Part shown: in pieces, positions 52,301 through 61,628 of the stretch | Layout of the letters: every line of letters begins with the position of its first letter | Numbering within the stretch: the stretch's first letter is position 1 | Source of the DNA: Bacteroidota bacterium | GTDB taxonomy: Bacteria; Bacteroidota; Bacteroidia; Flavobacteriales; Flavobacteriaceae | Assembly (NCBI GenBank): GCA_023434025.1 | Contig: JAEYTL010000043.1 | Span: 1-64,000 of the forward strand | Reading direction: 5' to 3' | Length of the DNA: 64,000 bases | Program-made: the position numbers and the translations under genes | Notes under the pieces: generated by a model | What the model saw: only the letters and a program-made list of their open reading frames with translations | Databases searched by the model: none | What the model was told of the DNA's origin: nothing

Positions 52301-53890
52301 TCATTCCATTTCAGAAGTAAAAAATAGTTTTACAGAGGGAAATTTACTTTGTGTCATTTGAATGGTAAATTCAGAATCAGCCAAAAAAACCAACTGACCA
52401 TATTTGTCATGAGCCAAAAACTTTTGTTTAATCCTTCTGAATTCTGCAAACTCATCATTCTTAGGGTCTTCTGGTTTTATCCAACAGGCTTTATGAGCAG
52501 GAAAGTTTTCATAGGTGCATTTTGCTCCGTATTCATGCTCTAACCGATATTGGATTACTTCATATTGAAGGGCTCCTACTGTTCCGATAACTTTACGGTT
52601 ATTCATTTCTAAGGTAAATAACTGGGCAACTCCTTCATCCATCAATTGGTCAATTCCTTTTTCAAGCTGCTTGGCTTTCATCGGGTCGGCATTGTTAATG
52701 TATCTGAAATGCTCAGGTGAAAAGCTTGGAATTCCTTTAAAACTCATTATTTCCCCTTCGGTTAAAGTATCGCCAATCTTAAAGTTCCCAGTGTCATGCA
52801 AGCCTACAATGTCGCCGGGATAGGAGATGTCTATGATTTCTTTTTTTTCTGCAAAAAAGGCATTCGGGCTCGAAAATTTTAAACTTTTGTTGAGCCGGAC
52901 ATGTACATAGGGTTTGTTCCGTTCAAATGTTCCGGAAACAATTTTGATAAAAGCCAGCCGGTCTCTGTGTTTGGGATCCATATTGGCATGGATTTTAAAA
53001 ACAAATCCCGACATTTTGGTTTCGGCAGGTTCAACCAAGCGGGTGTCAGAGTGTTTAGGACGGGGAGACGGAGCAATTTCAATGAAACAATCCAGCAATT
53101 CGCGAACGCCGAAATTGTTTAAAGCTGAACCGAAAAATACAGGCTGTAAATTGCCTTCCAGGTATTCGTCTCTTGAAAAAGCAGGATAAACTTCACTGAT
53201 TAATTCTAATTCCTCCCTGAGTTTTTCTGCCGCTTTTTGTCCGACAATTTTATCTAATTCAGGGTTGTCGATATTCGAAAAGGCTATAGTATCTTCGATA
53301 TTCTTTCTGCTGTCTCCGCTGAAAAGGTTAATGTTCTTTTCCCAAAGGTTATAAATTCCCTGAAAATCATATCCCATTCCGATAGGAAAACTCAATGGTG
53401 TTACCCGTAGGTTGAGCTTTTTTTCTACTTCATCCATCAGATCAAATGCATCTTTTCCTTCCCGGTCCAGTTTGTTGATAAATACAATCATCGGAATGCT
53501 TCGCATCCGGCAAACTTCTACCAGTTTTTCAGTTTGTTCCTCAACGCCTTTTGCAACATCTATTACTACAATCACACTGTCAACAGCGGTCAGGGTACGG
53601 AAAGTGTCTTCGGCAAAATCTTTGTGTCCCGGTGTATCCAAGATATTGATTTTTTTATCTTTGTAGATAAAGGCAAGTACCGACGTGGCGACAGAGATTC
53701 CCCGCTGACGTTCAATTTCCATAAAGTCAGAAGTAGCTCCTTTTTTTATTTTATTGTTTTTAACGGCACCGGCCTCCTGAATCGCTCCGCCAAAAAGCAA
53801 CAGCTTTTCGGTGAGGGTCGTTTTTCCTGCATCGGGGTGCGAAATAATGCCAAAGGTTCTTCTTCGCTTGATTTCTTCTGTAAAACTCAT
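52301..53890 (-). CDS. prfC: Peptide chain release factor 3
   Basis: 529 residues, the standard RF3 length. G motifs: ISHPDAGKTTLTE (G1, about 16-28), RQRGISV (G2), DTPGHKDFAEDT (G3) and NKLDREGKD (G4). The RF3-specific EAGAVK block follows G1, and the C-terminal region has LEMNNRKVIGTVGALQYEVI. It recycles RF1 and RF2 from the ribosome using GTP. It starts at an ATG at 53890 after a good -7 element. The gene downstream on the same strand is 122 bp away. Confidence 0.97.
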   Translation of the reverse strand: MSFTEEIKRRRTFGIISHPDAGKTTLTEKLLLFGGAIQEAGAVKNNKIKKGATSDFMEIERQRGISVATSVLAFIYKDKKINILDTPGHKDFAEDTFRTLTAVDSVIVVIDVAKGVEEQTEKLVEVCRMRSIPMIVFINKLDREGKDAFDLMDEVEKKLNLRVTPLSFPIGMGYDFQGIYNLWEKNINLFSGDSRKNIEDTIAFSNIDNPELDKIVGQKAAEKLREELELISEVYPAFSRDEYLEGNLQPVFFGSALNNFGVRELLDCFIEIAPSPRPKHSDTRLVEPAETKMSGFVFKIHANMDPKHRDRLAFIKIVSGTFERNKPYVHVRLNKSLKFSSPNAFFAEKKEIIDISYPGDIVGLHDTGNFKIGDTLTEGEIMSFKGIPSFSPEHFRYINNADPMKAKQLEKGIDQLMDEGVAQLFTLEMNNRKVIGTVGALQYEVIQYRLEHEYGAKCTYENFPAHKACWIKPEDPKNDEFAEFRRIKQKFLAHDKYGQLVFLADSEFTIQMTQSKFPSVKLFFTSEME

Positions 53891-53909
53891 ATCTATTTTT
53901 AAAGGTTTG

Positions 53910-53917
53910 CAAAAATA
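53910..53917 (-). promoter_or_regulatory. prfC -7 element
   Basis: On the minus strand TATTTTTG lies 19 bases before the prfC ATG and matches TAnnTTTG. The -33 region has no exact TTG at the right distance. Confidence 0.5.
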
Positions 53918-53985
53918 CTATTTCTTGCTCAAAAAAGTATAAACATTTTTCGTTAATAAATTTTTGTTAATAGTAACGGCTATTC

Positions 53986-54015
53986 TTGTTTAATGTGTCT
54001 GAATTGTTAATTTTG
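53986..54015 (+). promoter_or_regulatory. Promoter of foldase operon
   Basis: TTG at 53986-53988, 19 bases, then TAATTTTG at 54008-54015: a full consensus match. Transcription would start near 54022, giving a leader of about 55 bases before 54078. It diverges from the prfC promoter some 70 bp away. Confidence 0.6.
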
Positions 54016-54077
54016 TGGGGTTGCAAAGGATAAAATGACAACCAATCGATATAAATCTTAAATTAAATTTTTTGAAC

Positions 54078-56045
54078 ATGAATAGAAAACCTTTTTATCT
54101 GGGAATTTCAATTCTTTTTTCAGTTTTTGCGTTTGCTCAATCACCTAAAAAAGTACTCTTTACCGTTGACGAAAATCCTTATTATACTGATGAATTTGTT
54201 CGTGTTTACAATAAAAACTTAGACCTTGTTAAAGATGAATCTCAAAAAGACTTGGATCATTATTTAGAGCTTTTTGTCGGTTATAAATTAAAAATAAACA
54301 AGGCTAATAAACTGGGCTTACAAAATAACACCAAATATCAGAACGAATTAAAGTCTTACCGGAACCAACTTTCCAAAAATTATTTAACTGATTCTGAAGT
54401 AACCAAAGAATTGCTTGAGGAAGGCTATATTCGTTCATTAAAAGAAATCAGGGCTTCTCATTTATTGCTTTCCCTGGATGAAAATGCAAAGCCGGAGGAT
54501 ACGCTGGCCGTTTACAAGCAGATTTCAGAACTCAAGAAGAGAGCCGATAACGGAGAAGATTTCGGAGCTTTGGCCCAGCAGTATTCCCAAGACCCAAGTG
54601 CTAAAGAAAACAAAGGTGATCTGGGGTATTTTTCGGCTTTCCGGATGGTTTACCCTTTTGAAACGGCTGCCTACAATACCAAAGTGGGAGAAGTCTCAAA
54701 ACCGGTCAGAACCCGTTTTGGCTACCATTTGATTAAAGTGAGTGACATCCGCAATAACCGGGGCGATGTTACAGTGGCCCATATCATGCTGATGAACCCG
54801 GCTGATGAAAATGCAGAAGCAGCTGAGAAAAACAAAACGACCATCTATGAAATTTACAGTAAGATTCAACAGGGAGAAGAATTTGAAGCGTTGGCAAAGC
54901 AATTTTCGCAGGACAAATCTTCTTCGGCAAAAGGCGGTTTGCTAAACCGTTTCGGTTCGGGACAACTGAGTTCTGAAGAATTTGAAACGGTGGCTTTTTC
55001 ATTGCAGAAACCCAATGAAATTTCAAAGCCGTTTCAAACACAATTCGGATGGCATATCATGAAGTTGATTGAAAAGCATCCGGTAAAAACCTTTGAAGAA
55101 GCTAAAGCGGACATGGAAAATAAAATCAGCCGTGATGAGCGTTCCCGAAAAATTACAGAATCGTTAAACGAAAAACTGCGAAATAAATACCCGGTTAAAC
55201 GCAACGAGGCTTTATATGCTAAAATTAAAAAAGCGGTGACGGACAAATATTATGAATCAGCCTGGGAATTGCCTGCCGATACAAAGACTTTTGAAGGCGA
55301 ATTGATTGCTTTCGGAAAAACGAAAGTGACCGGAACAATGTTCATGAACTATTTGCTTTCCCAACAAAAAAACCCGAATCAACCCAAGCCGATAGCCAAA
55401 TTGGTGGACTTTCATTATTCCACTTTTGTTGATGCACAGCTGAATCAGTATTATAACGATAATTTAGAAAACGAATTTCCTGAATTTGCCGCTGTGATGG
55501 AAGAATACCGTGACGGTTTATTGCTTTTTGATCTGATGGAAAAAGAGATCTGGGAAAAGTCTAAAACCGATACATTGGGATTAGAAGCCTTTCATAAGGC
55601 AAATGCAGGTAAATACCAATGGAAAAAACGATACGATGTGCTTATTATTTCTTCAACCAAGGAAGATATCGCTAAAAAAGCACACAAACTGGTCAAACAA
55701 AAGAAAAGTGTAGACGAAATCAAAACGGCTTTAAATACCAAAGGAGTTGTTAATGTGATGGCCACTACAGGTGTTTTTGAAGAAGGGAGTGAAGCTTTAC
55801 CAAAGACCGTTCCGTTTAATAAAGGGCTTCCTGATGTTGTAAAAGAAGGAAATTACTATTATGTTGTTCAGGTGAATGACGTTAAAGAAGCCGGTTCTAA
55901 GACACTGGATGAATGCAAAGGCAGGGTAATTAATGATTATCAGCAATACCTGGAAGAAAATTGGGTCGCTAATTTGAAGCAGGAATTTAAGGTCAGCATC
56001 AACAAAGCAGTGTTTGACGAAGTGAAAAATCAAATTAAGAAGTAA
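54078..56045 (+). CDS. Periplasmic peptidyl-prolyl isomerase, two parvulin domains
   Basis: 655 residues from the ATG at 54078; a TTG at 54072 opens the frame. Signal peptide ends at FAFAQ. A SurA-like N-terminal chaperone part is followed by parvulin domain 1 (ASHLLLSLDENA to RFGYHLIKV, about 125-220), parvulin domain 2 (VAHIMLMNP to QFGWHIMKL, about 232-330), and a long C-terminal part with a third, degenerate domain (YDVLIISSTKED, YYYVVQVNDV). It would help outer-membrane proteins fold. First gene of an operon with two more SurA-like genes and a MoxR ATPase. Confidence 0.9.
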   Translation: MNRKPFYLGISILFSVFAFAQSPKKVLFTVDENPYYTDEFVRVYNKNLDLVKDESQKDLDHYLELFVGYKLKINKANKLGLQNNTKYQNELKSYRNQLSKNYLTDSEVTKELLEEGYIRSLKEIRASHLLLSLDENAKPEDTLAVYKQISELKKRADNGEDFGALAQQYSQDPSAKENKGDLGYFSAFRMVYPFETAAYNTKVGEVSKPVRTRFGYHLIKVSDIRNNRGDVTVAHIMLMNPADENAEAAEKNKTTIYEIYSKIQQGEEFEALAKQFSQDKSSSAKGGLLNRFGSGQLSSEEFETVAFSLQKPNEISKPFQTQFGWHIMKLIEKHPVKTFEEAKADMENKISRDERSRKITESLNEKLRNKYPVKRNEALYAKIKKAVTDKYYESAWELPADTKTFEGELIAFGKTKVTGTMFMNYLLSQQKNPNQPKPIAKLVDFHYSTFVDAQLNQYYNDNLENEFPEFAAVMEEYRDGLLLFDLMEKEIWEKSKTDTLGLEAFHKANAGKYQWKKRYDVLIISSTKEDIAKKAHKLVKQKKSVDEIKTALNTKGVVNVMATTGVFEEGSEALPKTVPFNKGLPDVVKEGNYYYVVQVNDVKEAGSKTLDECKGRVINDYQQYLEENWVANLKQEFKVSINKAVFDEVKNQIKK

Positions 56046-56896
56046 TGGGTAAACCACTGGCAATTATTCTGCTGTATTTTGTTTTTGCTTCCTGTTCTTA
56101 TTTTAAACCGGAAGAAAAACCACAAGCTGTTGCCAGAGTAGGTGAAAGTTATCTGTTTAAAAGTGATCTGGCCAATCTGGTTTCGGAAGGAACATCAAAG
56201 GAAGATAGTATTACTATTGTACGCAGTTTTATTGACAGGTGGGCAACCCAGAAGCTGTTAATTAAAGCCGCAGAGATTAACATTGACAAAGAGAAACAGG
56301 AAGAATTTGACAAACTGATTCAGCAATATAAGGTTGATTTATATACCAAGGCTTATCTGGAGGAAATAGTTAAAAGAGAAGTAGATACGACAGTTTCTAA
56401 CCAAGAGATAAAGTCATACTATGAGGAGAATAAAGACAATTTCAGAACAAATGGCTCTTTAGTACAATTGCGTTATATTAACTTACCCAAAGATCATCCT
56501 AAATTTGATTTAATCAAGAATAAGTTTTTTGATACTAAAAAAGGAGATAAAAAGTTTTGGGATACGTATCAGCTACAGTTTATCAGTTCAGCTTTAAATG
56601 ATTCGGTTTGGGTGGAAATGAATCAGATATACCGAAAACTACCTTTCATTACTCCGGAAAACAGGACGGAATTCATCGTTCAGGGAAAAACCATTCAACA
56701 TCCGGATTCATTAAATGTTTACCTTATTAAAGTGAGAAATGTACTTGATAAAAATGAAGTAAGCCCTTTTGAATATGTAAAGTCAACCATAAAAGAACTG
56801 ATTATAAACAAGCGAAAACTGGATTTAATTAAAAAATTTGAGAAGGAAATCACCGATGATGCCATTAAAAACAACAAGTATGAAATTTATAAATAA
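56045..56896 (+). CDS. SurA-like lipoprotein lacking a parvulin domain
   Basis: 283 residues. A lipobox (VFASC, cysteine 17) implies an outer-membrane lipoprotein. The rest looks like the SurA N-terminal chaperone domain (VARVGESYLFKSDLANLV, then helices with WATQKLLIKAAEIN). The parvulin signatures (RASHIL, FGYH) are missing. Its ATG shares the last base of the upstream stop (TAATG), and its own end overlaps the next gene by 17 bp, so the three are coupled. It may be a chaperone without isomerase activity. Confidence 0.78.
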   Translation: MGKPLAIILLYFVFASCSYFKPEEKPQAVARVGESYLFKSDLANLVSEGTSKEDSITIVRSFIDRWATQKLLIKAAEINIDKEKQEEFDKLIQQYKVDLYTKAYLEEIVKREVDTTVSNQEIKSYYEENKDNFRTNGSLVQLRYINLPKDHPKFDLIKNKFFDTKKGDKKFWDTYQLQFISSALNDSVWVEMNQIYRKLPFITPENRTEFIVQGKTIQHPDSLNVYLIKVRNVLDKNEVSPFEYVKSTIKELIINKRKLDLIKKFEKEITDDAIKNNKYEIYK

Positions 56897-58289
56897 AGCA
56901 GTAACAGCTTTTATCCTGTTATCATTTGTGTTTTCTGCGGAAGCACAGGAAATTATTACCGAAGATGTTCCGGTTAAAAAGGATACGGTTGAATCCTTTA
57001 AACGCAAAAAGATAGACGGTATTATTGCTACCGTGGGAGAGTATATTATTCTGGATTCTGATATCGACATGGAGTATATCGAACTTTCCAGTCAAGGTAT
57101 TTCGATTAACAATGTGTCAAGATGTGAACTGTTGGGAAAATTAATGGAAGACCGTTTATATGCTCATCAGGCTTTGCAGGACAGTACTATTGTGGTAAAA
57201 GATTCTGAAATAAACAACATGATGGAGGAACGGATTGGTTATATGCTGAGCCAAATCGGTTCCTGGGATAAAATGCTGAAATTTTACAACAAAAAGAATG
57301 AAGAAGATTTCAGGTCTTTCTTTTTTGATGTTTTGAAACAGAATAAGCTTTCTACTGAAATGCGGAATAAAGTGGTGGAAGAAGTTGAAATCACGCCGGA
57401 AGAAGTTCGTACATTTTTTAAAAGCATAGCCAAAGAAGATCTCCCTACTTTTGGGGCCGAAATGGAAGTTTCTCAGATTGTAATTGAACCCAAAATTTCT
57501 AAGGAAGAAAAGCAGAAAGTAATTGATAAATTAAATGAAATCAGAAATGATGTGTTGAATAACGGAGCCAGTTTCAGAACCAGAGCCGTACTTTATTCAG
57601 AAGATCCGGGTTCCAGATCCAGTGGTGGTTTTTATAAAATGAACCGGAAAACACAATTTGTCAAAGAGTTCAAAGAAGTGGCTTTTAGTTTAAATGAAGG
57701 CGAGATTTCAAAGCCATTTGAAACCGAGTTTGGCTATCATATTATTTTGGTCGAAAAAATCAGAGGACAGGAAGTTGAGTTAAGACACATACTGCTCACA
57801 CCAAAAGTTTCTGATGAAGCTTTAAAAGAAGCCAAAGAAAAAGCCCAACTGATACGTCAGCGGATCATGGACGGAGAGTTGTCTTTTGCCGATGCAGCCA
57901 GAAGTATGTCAGACGAAAAAGAAACCCGAGCCAATGGAGGTGTTTTATTAAACCCAAAAACAATGGATTCAAAATTTGAACTCACCAAAATGGATCCGAC
58001 CCTATACGGACAGGTTTCCGGTTTAAAAGATAAAGAGGTATCTGTTCCTGTTCTGGATGAAGATCAGCGAGGCATGAAAAAATATAAACTGCTCATGGTA
58101 ACTAATCGTATCGACTCACACATTGCAGACTATGCTACCGATTATATCAAAATTAAAGATTTGGCTTTAAAAGAAAAGCAGTTTGATGCCATCGGCAAAT
58201 GGTCAAATGAAAAAATCATGGAAACCTATATCAAAATCAACGGAGAATACCGAAATTGCCAGTTCATGAATAACTGGCTTAAAAAATAA
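56880..58289 (+). CDS. surA: SurA-type peptidyl-prolyl isomerase
   Basis: 469 residues from the ATG at 56880; the longer frame from 56838 would disturb the signal peptide. Signal peptide FILLSFVFSAEAQ, SurA N-terminal domain (IIATVGEYIILDSDIDMEYI, a hallmark of SurA), parvulin domain 1 (EVSQIVIEPK to FGYHIILVEKI, about 195-290), and parvulin domain 2 (LRHILLTPKV onward, about 300-405). The length is near SurA of other bacteria. It is the third foldase gene in the operon. Confidence 0.92.
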   Translation: MKFINKAVTAFILLSFVFSAEAQEIITEDVPVKKDTVESFKRKKIDGIIATVGEYIILDSDIDMEYIELSSQGISINNVSRCELLGKLMEDRLYAHQALQDSTIVVKDSEINNMMEERIGYMLSQIGSWDKMLKFYNKKNEEDFRSFFFDVLKQNKLSTEMRNKVVEEVEITPEEVRTFFKSIAKEDLPTFGAEMEVSQIVIEPKISKEEKQKVIDKLNEIRNDVLNNGASFRTRAVLYSEDPGSRSSGGFYKMNRKTQFVKEFKEVAFSLNEGEISKPFETEFGYHIILVEKIRGQEVELRHILLTPKVSDEALKEAKEKAQLIRQRIMDGELSFADAARSMSDEKETRANGGVLLNPKTMDSKFELTKMDPTLYGQVSGLKDKEVSVPVLDEDQRGMKKYKLLMVTNRIDSHIADYATDYIKIKDLALKEKQFDAIGKWSNEKIMETYIKINGEYRNCQFMNNWLKK

Positions 58290-58322
58290 TTGATTAAATA
58301 ATTAATCCATACCCTTAAAATT

Positions 58323-59276
58323 ATGTCTGACGTAACGGCAATTCAAAATTTAGTTCAAAAAAGAAAAGACTTAAAACAGGAAATTTCTAAAATCATTGTT
58401 GGTCAGGACGCTGTGGTTGATCAGATTTTGTTGAGTATTTTCTCCGGCGGACACGCCCTTTTGGTAGGGGTTCCCGGTTTGGCCAAAACACTGATGGTGA
58501 ACACTATTGCTCTGGCTTTGGGATTAGATTTTAAACGTATCCAGTTTACACCGGATTTAATGCCATCTGATATTTTGGGAAGTGAAATTTTAGATGAAAA
58601 CAGGACCTTTAAATTTATCAAAGGACCTATTTTTTCTAATATTATTTTAGCCGATGAGATCAACCGTACGCCACCCAAAACGCAGGCAGCTCTTTTAGAA
58701 GCCATGCAGGAACGGGCCGTTACGATAGCCGGACACAATTATAAATTAAGCTTACCTTATTTTGTTCTGGCCACTCAAAATCCGATCGAACAGGAGGGAA
58801 CCTATCCGTTGCCGGAAGCTCAATTAGACCGTTTTATGTTCTCCATTAAACTGGATTATCCTTCGTTTGCCGAAGAAGTTCAGGTGGTCAAAAGCACTAC
58901 GTCAGATGATAAGCCCGTTATTAATCCGCTCTTTACAGCACAGGAAATCATCGATTTCCAACACCTGATCCGAAGAGTCCCGGTGGCCGATAATGTCATT
59001 GAATATGCTGTAACGTTAGTGACCAAAACGAGGCCGGAGAGTGATTTGGCAACTGATTTTATTAAGAATTATATCGATTGGGGAGCCGGGCCGAGAGCCT
59101 CGCAAAACCTTATATTGGCAGCCAAAGCTCATGCCGCATTCAACGGAAAATTTTCACCGGATATCGAAGATGTAAAGGCAGTTGCCGAAGGTATTCTGCG
59201 TCATCGTGTGGTAAAAAACTACAAAGCCGATGCAGAAGGATTAAGCATCGAAAAAATCATTGCCCAGTTGGTTTAA
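58323..59276 (+). CDS. MoxR-family AAA+ ATPase
   Basis: 317 residues. Walker A GVPGLAKTLMVN (about 49-60), FTPDLMPSDILG, Walker B ILADEINRTPPKTQAALLEA (about 105-124), sensor 1 LATQNPIEQEGTYPLPEAQL, and WGAGPRASQNLILAAKAHA near the end. These are MoxR signatures. MoxR ATPases assist maturation of protein complexes, often with von Willebrand factor A proteins; none is adjacent here. It lies 33 bp after surA and probably shares its transcript. Confidence 0.93.
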   Translation: MSDVTAIQNLVQKRKDLKQEISKIIVGQDAVVDQILLSIFSGGHALLVGVPGLAKTLMVNTIALALGLDFKRIQFTPDLMPSDILGSEILDENRTFKFIKGPIFSNIILADEINRTPPKTQAALLEAMQERAVTIAGHNYKLSLPYFVLATQNPIEQEGTYPLPEAQLDRFMFSIKLDYPSFAEEVQVVKSTTSDDKPVINPLFTAQEIIDFQHLIRRVPVADNVIEYAVTLVTKTRPESDLATDFIKNYIDWGAGPRASQNLILAAKAHAAFNGKFSPDIEDVKAVAEGILRHRVVKNYKADAEGLSIEKIIAQLV

Positions 59277-59311
59277 TAAAGCAAACGGCCTGGTATTATA
59301 AATAGACAGAT

Positions 59312-60460
59312 TTATTTGTATTGAGTGTTTCGGTTTTGAAGTATTTTGTCCATTTCCGCATCGTAAAAGAATAAAAACATACTACCCATCATATCCTGGT
59401 TTTCGGCAGAAGTATTGTTTACGTCCAGCACAATTTCATATTCCTGATCGGCATACAGCCAAATGCCCTCTTCAGATTTAAAGTTTTGAATATGAGTCAG
59501 GCCTATACTGTTTTTGTGATTGGTTACCTCGCTTGTAAAAACAGGTTTTTGAGCCGTTTTGTTAAACAACATGATTTGGGTGGCAAACGGGTGTACATGT
59601 ATGGCAGCGGCATGTAGCCGTAAACTGTCTTTGATTTCCAATTGCTGATTTATTGTGCTTCGATACCGGTTTTTGCCATTTGGAATTACCCAATGACCGG
59701 ATAATTTATTGCCTTTTTCATCATCATAACTGTGGTTTTTGGTTTCTACCGGAATACAAAAATCAGCTCCGGGATCGGTCGGACTTTTGTAAGGATCGTA
59801 TTGGTCGTACGGCAACATGATAAAAGCCGTTTTGCTCATTAAAGGTTTAGTGTTTTGATCGTTCTGATAGACAATGGAAATCTCATGCTTAACCTTGTAA
59901 TAAACATTTTTAAGGTTATGATTTAAAGTTTGTGTTGTTACAAAAAGTAAATCATTTCCTTTCATCGGAACACCGTAACCAACCGGAAATTGAAAAGTTT
60001 CCATACCATGCGAAAGAGAAGTCAGTCTTGGATATTGTTTGCCTATACGATCTTCTAATCCAAAGTTGGAATAATATTTAGAATCGTTAATGTCAACATT
60101 CATGTGACAAATAAAATCATTTGACATTTTTTTGCCGGTTTTTGCATCTTGAGCCACCACTTTAAAGCCTGTAATCCAAAGTAAAGTTGAATCCTGTGAT
60201 AACATGACATAGTTGGAAGCTTTTGGGCCTTCCATTGATTTATAAATGTCATCTACAATAAAAGTAGGCGATAGTACTTTGTGTTCTCTGTAATGGTTTT
60301 CCACTTGCCAATCGTTATCAACCAAACCTGTTTTGTGCAACAACATTGTTTTTACAATTGCTTTGTGTCGGGTTGATAACTGAGTGTACCAAATCACACC
60401 GCCACCGATAGCGAGTAATACCAAGAGTGTTAAAATTTTATATATCTTTGTTCTTCGCAT
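59312..60460 (-). CDS. Membrane-anchored protein with copper-monooxygenase-like motifs
   Basis: 382 residues. N-terminal membrane anchor (ILTLLVLLAIGGGVIWYTQ, about 9-27), then an extracytoplasmic beta-rich region. FICHMNVDIND, HAAAIHVHPFATQIMLFN and DMMGSMFLFFYD recall the ligands of type II ascorbate-dependent copper monooxygenases: an H-x-H pair in the second domain and a later methionine before an aromatic strand. FHM and PHM enzymes have this order, but overall similarity here is only by motif. It is convergent with MoxR and divergent from an acyltransferase. Function is uncertain. Confidence 0.5.
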   Translation of the reverse strand: MRRTKIYKILTLLVLLAIGGGVIWYTQLSTRHKAIVKTMLLHKTGLVDNDWQVENHYREHKVLSPTFIVDDIYKSMEGPKASNYVMLSQDSTLLWITGFKVVAQDAKTGKKMSNDFICHMNVDINDSKYYSNFGLEDRIGKQYPRLTSLSHGMETFQFPVGYGVPMKGNDLLFVTTQTLNHNLKNVYYKVKHEISIVYQNDQNTKPLMSKTAFIMLPYDQYDPYKSPTDPGADFCIPVETKNHSYDDEKGNKLSGHWVIPNGKNRYRSTINQQLEIKDSLRLHAAAIHVHPFATQIMLFNKTAQKPVFTSEVTNHKNSIGLTHIQNFKSEEGIWLYADQEYEIVLDVNNTSAENQDMMGSMFLFFYDAEMDKILQNRNTQYK

Positions 60461-60473
60461 ATCCGCAAATTTA
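60443..60473. promoter_or_regulatory. Overlapping divergent promoter elements
   Basis: Plus strand: TATCTTTG (60443-60450), 32 bases before the acyltransferase ATG at 60483 and inside the first codons of the minus-strand gene. Minus strand: TAAATTTG (60466-60473), only 5 bases before the ATG at 60460, so that transcript may be nearly leaderless. The two start codons are 22 bp apart. Confidence 0.45.
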
Positions 60474-60482
60474 AGTATTTCT

Positions 60483-61628
60483 ATGATTGATCATCAAATT
60501 GTTGCATCGAAAAGAATTTTCGGATTAGATTTTCTCAGGGCATTGTCGATTTTACTGGTGCTTTTTTCTCATATCTCATGGATTTATCAATCGGATGGCT
60601 TAGTCGGAAAAATGCAGGACTTCTCCGGTTTAATCGGAATTGAACTGTTTTTGATACTGAGCGGCTACCTGGTTGGAACCATCATTTTTAAACAGTTTAC
60701 CACACAGCAATATACCTTTGAAGAAGTGGGTAATTTTTTAAAGCGACGGCTGTTCAGAATATTACCGGGTTATTACCTCGTGCTGGTCATAAACATCTTT
60801 ATCGCTTTCGCAATCGGACTTCCGGTATCATTTGCATGGAAGTATTTTTTGTTTATTCAAAATTTTTCAACACCCATTCCGTCTTTTTTTTCTGAATCAT
60901 GGAGTTTACCTGTTAAAGAACTGAGTTACATTTTTGTGGTACTGTTGCTCTTTGCCTTTGCCAGGCTGATAGATTTCAAATTCAGAAGGGCATTTTTTTT
61001 AATGGTGGTTTATGGGTTTCTATGCTTGTCTTTGGCTTTAAAAGTGGTTTATCATGTCGAAAAACCGTTCTTTTCACTGGCCGAATGGACTATGGAAGTA
61101 CGTTCGGTTGTTATATACAGAATGGACTCCGTAATGTTCGGAATCTTGTTTGGCTATTATTACATCGGAAATAAAGGTTTTTTTCAGAAAAAAAGTTTAT
61201 TGCTGGTTTGTATTGGCATTTTACTGTTTGTGCTTTTTGTGCTGCTGCTCTTATCGGTTAATTTGAATAGGGTAGCCTGGTTCTGGAATATTGTGGCTTT
61301 GCCCTTTATTTCCGTACTTGTTTTATGTTTTTTGCCCGCTTTGCTTTTATGGCATAAGGCCTCAGAAAAGTCAAAAAAAGTGATTGCGTTTTTGTGTAAT
61401 TTATCCTATTCCGTTTACCTGATCCATTACAGTATTGTATTGTTTTTGATGAAATATTTCATCGATACAAGTTCTTTTTCCCTGTTGCAATTACATATCT
61501 TTACAATGGTTTATCTGTTGATTACCTTTGCTTTGGGTTACGTTTTTTATACTTATTTTGAAAAGCCGATTAATTTATTCCGAATTTCTAATTTTAAACT
61601 AAATGGAAAAAGATCAGTCAGCAGATAG
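60483..61628 (+). CDS. Acyltransferase 3 family membrane protein 1
   Basis: 381 residues from the ATG at 60483; the open frame begins at 60384, but the family start is RIFGLDFLRALSILLVLFSH. About ten transmembrane helices. The conserved histidine is in LFSHISW (about residue 28), the R-x10-H-like region reads FLKRRLFRILPGYYL, and the usual SWSLSVEE motif reads SWSLPVKE here, losing one acidic residue. The family O-acetylates surface glycans. A close paralogue overlaps its end by 26 bp. It lies outside the main polysaccharide locus but may modify the same polymer. Confidence 0.88.
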   Translation: MIDHQIVASKRIFGLDFLRALSILLVLFSHISWIYQSDGLVGKMQDFSGLIGIELFLILSGYLVGTIIFKQFTTQQYTFEEVGNFLKRRLFRILPGYYLVLVINIFIAFAIGLPVSFAWKYFLFIQNFSTPIPSFFSESWSLPVKELSYIFVVLLLFAFARLIDFKFRRAFFLMVVYGFLCLSLALKVVYHVEKPFFSLAEWTMEVRSVVIYRMDSVMFGILFGYYYIGNKGFFQKKSLLLVCIGILLFVLFVLLLLSVNLNRVAWFWNIVALPFISVLVLCFLPALLLWHKASEKSKKVIAFLCNLSYSVYLIHYSIVLFLMKYFIDTSSFSLLQLHIFTMVYLLITFALGYVFYTYFEKPINLFRISNFKLNGKRSVSR

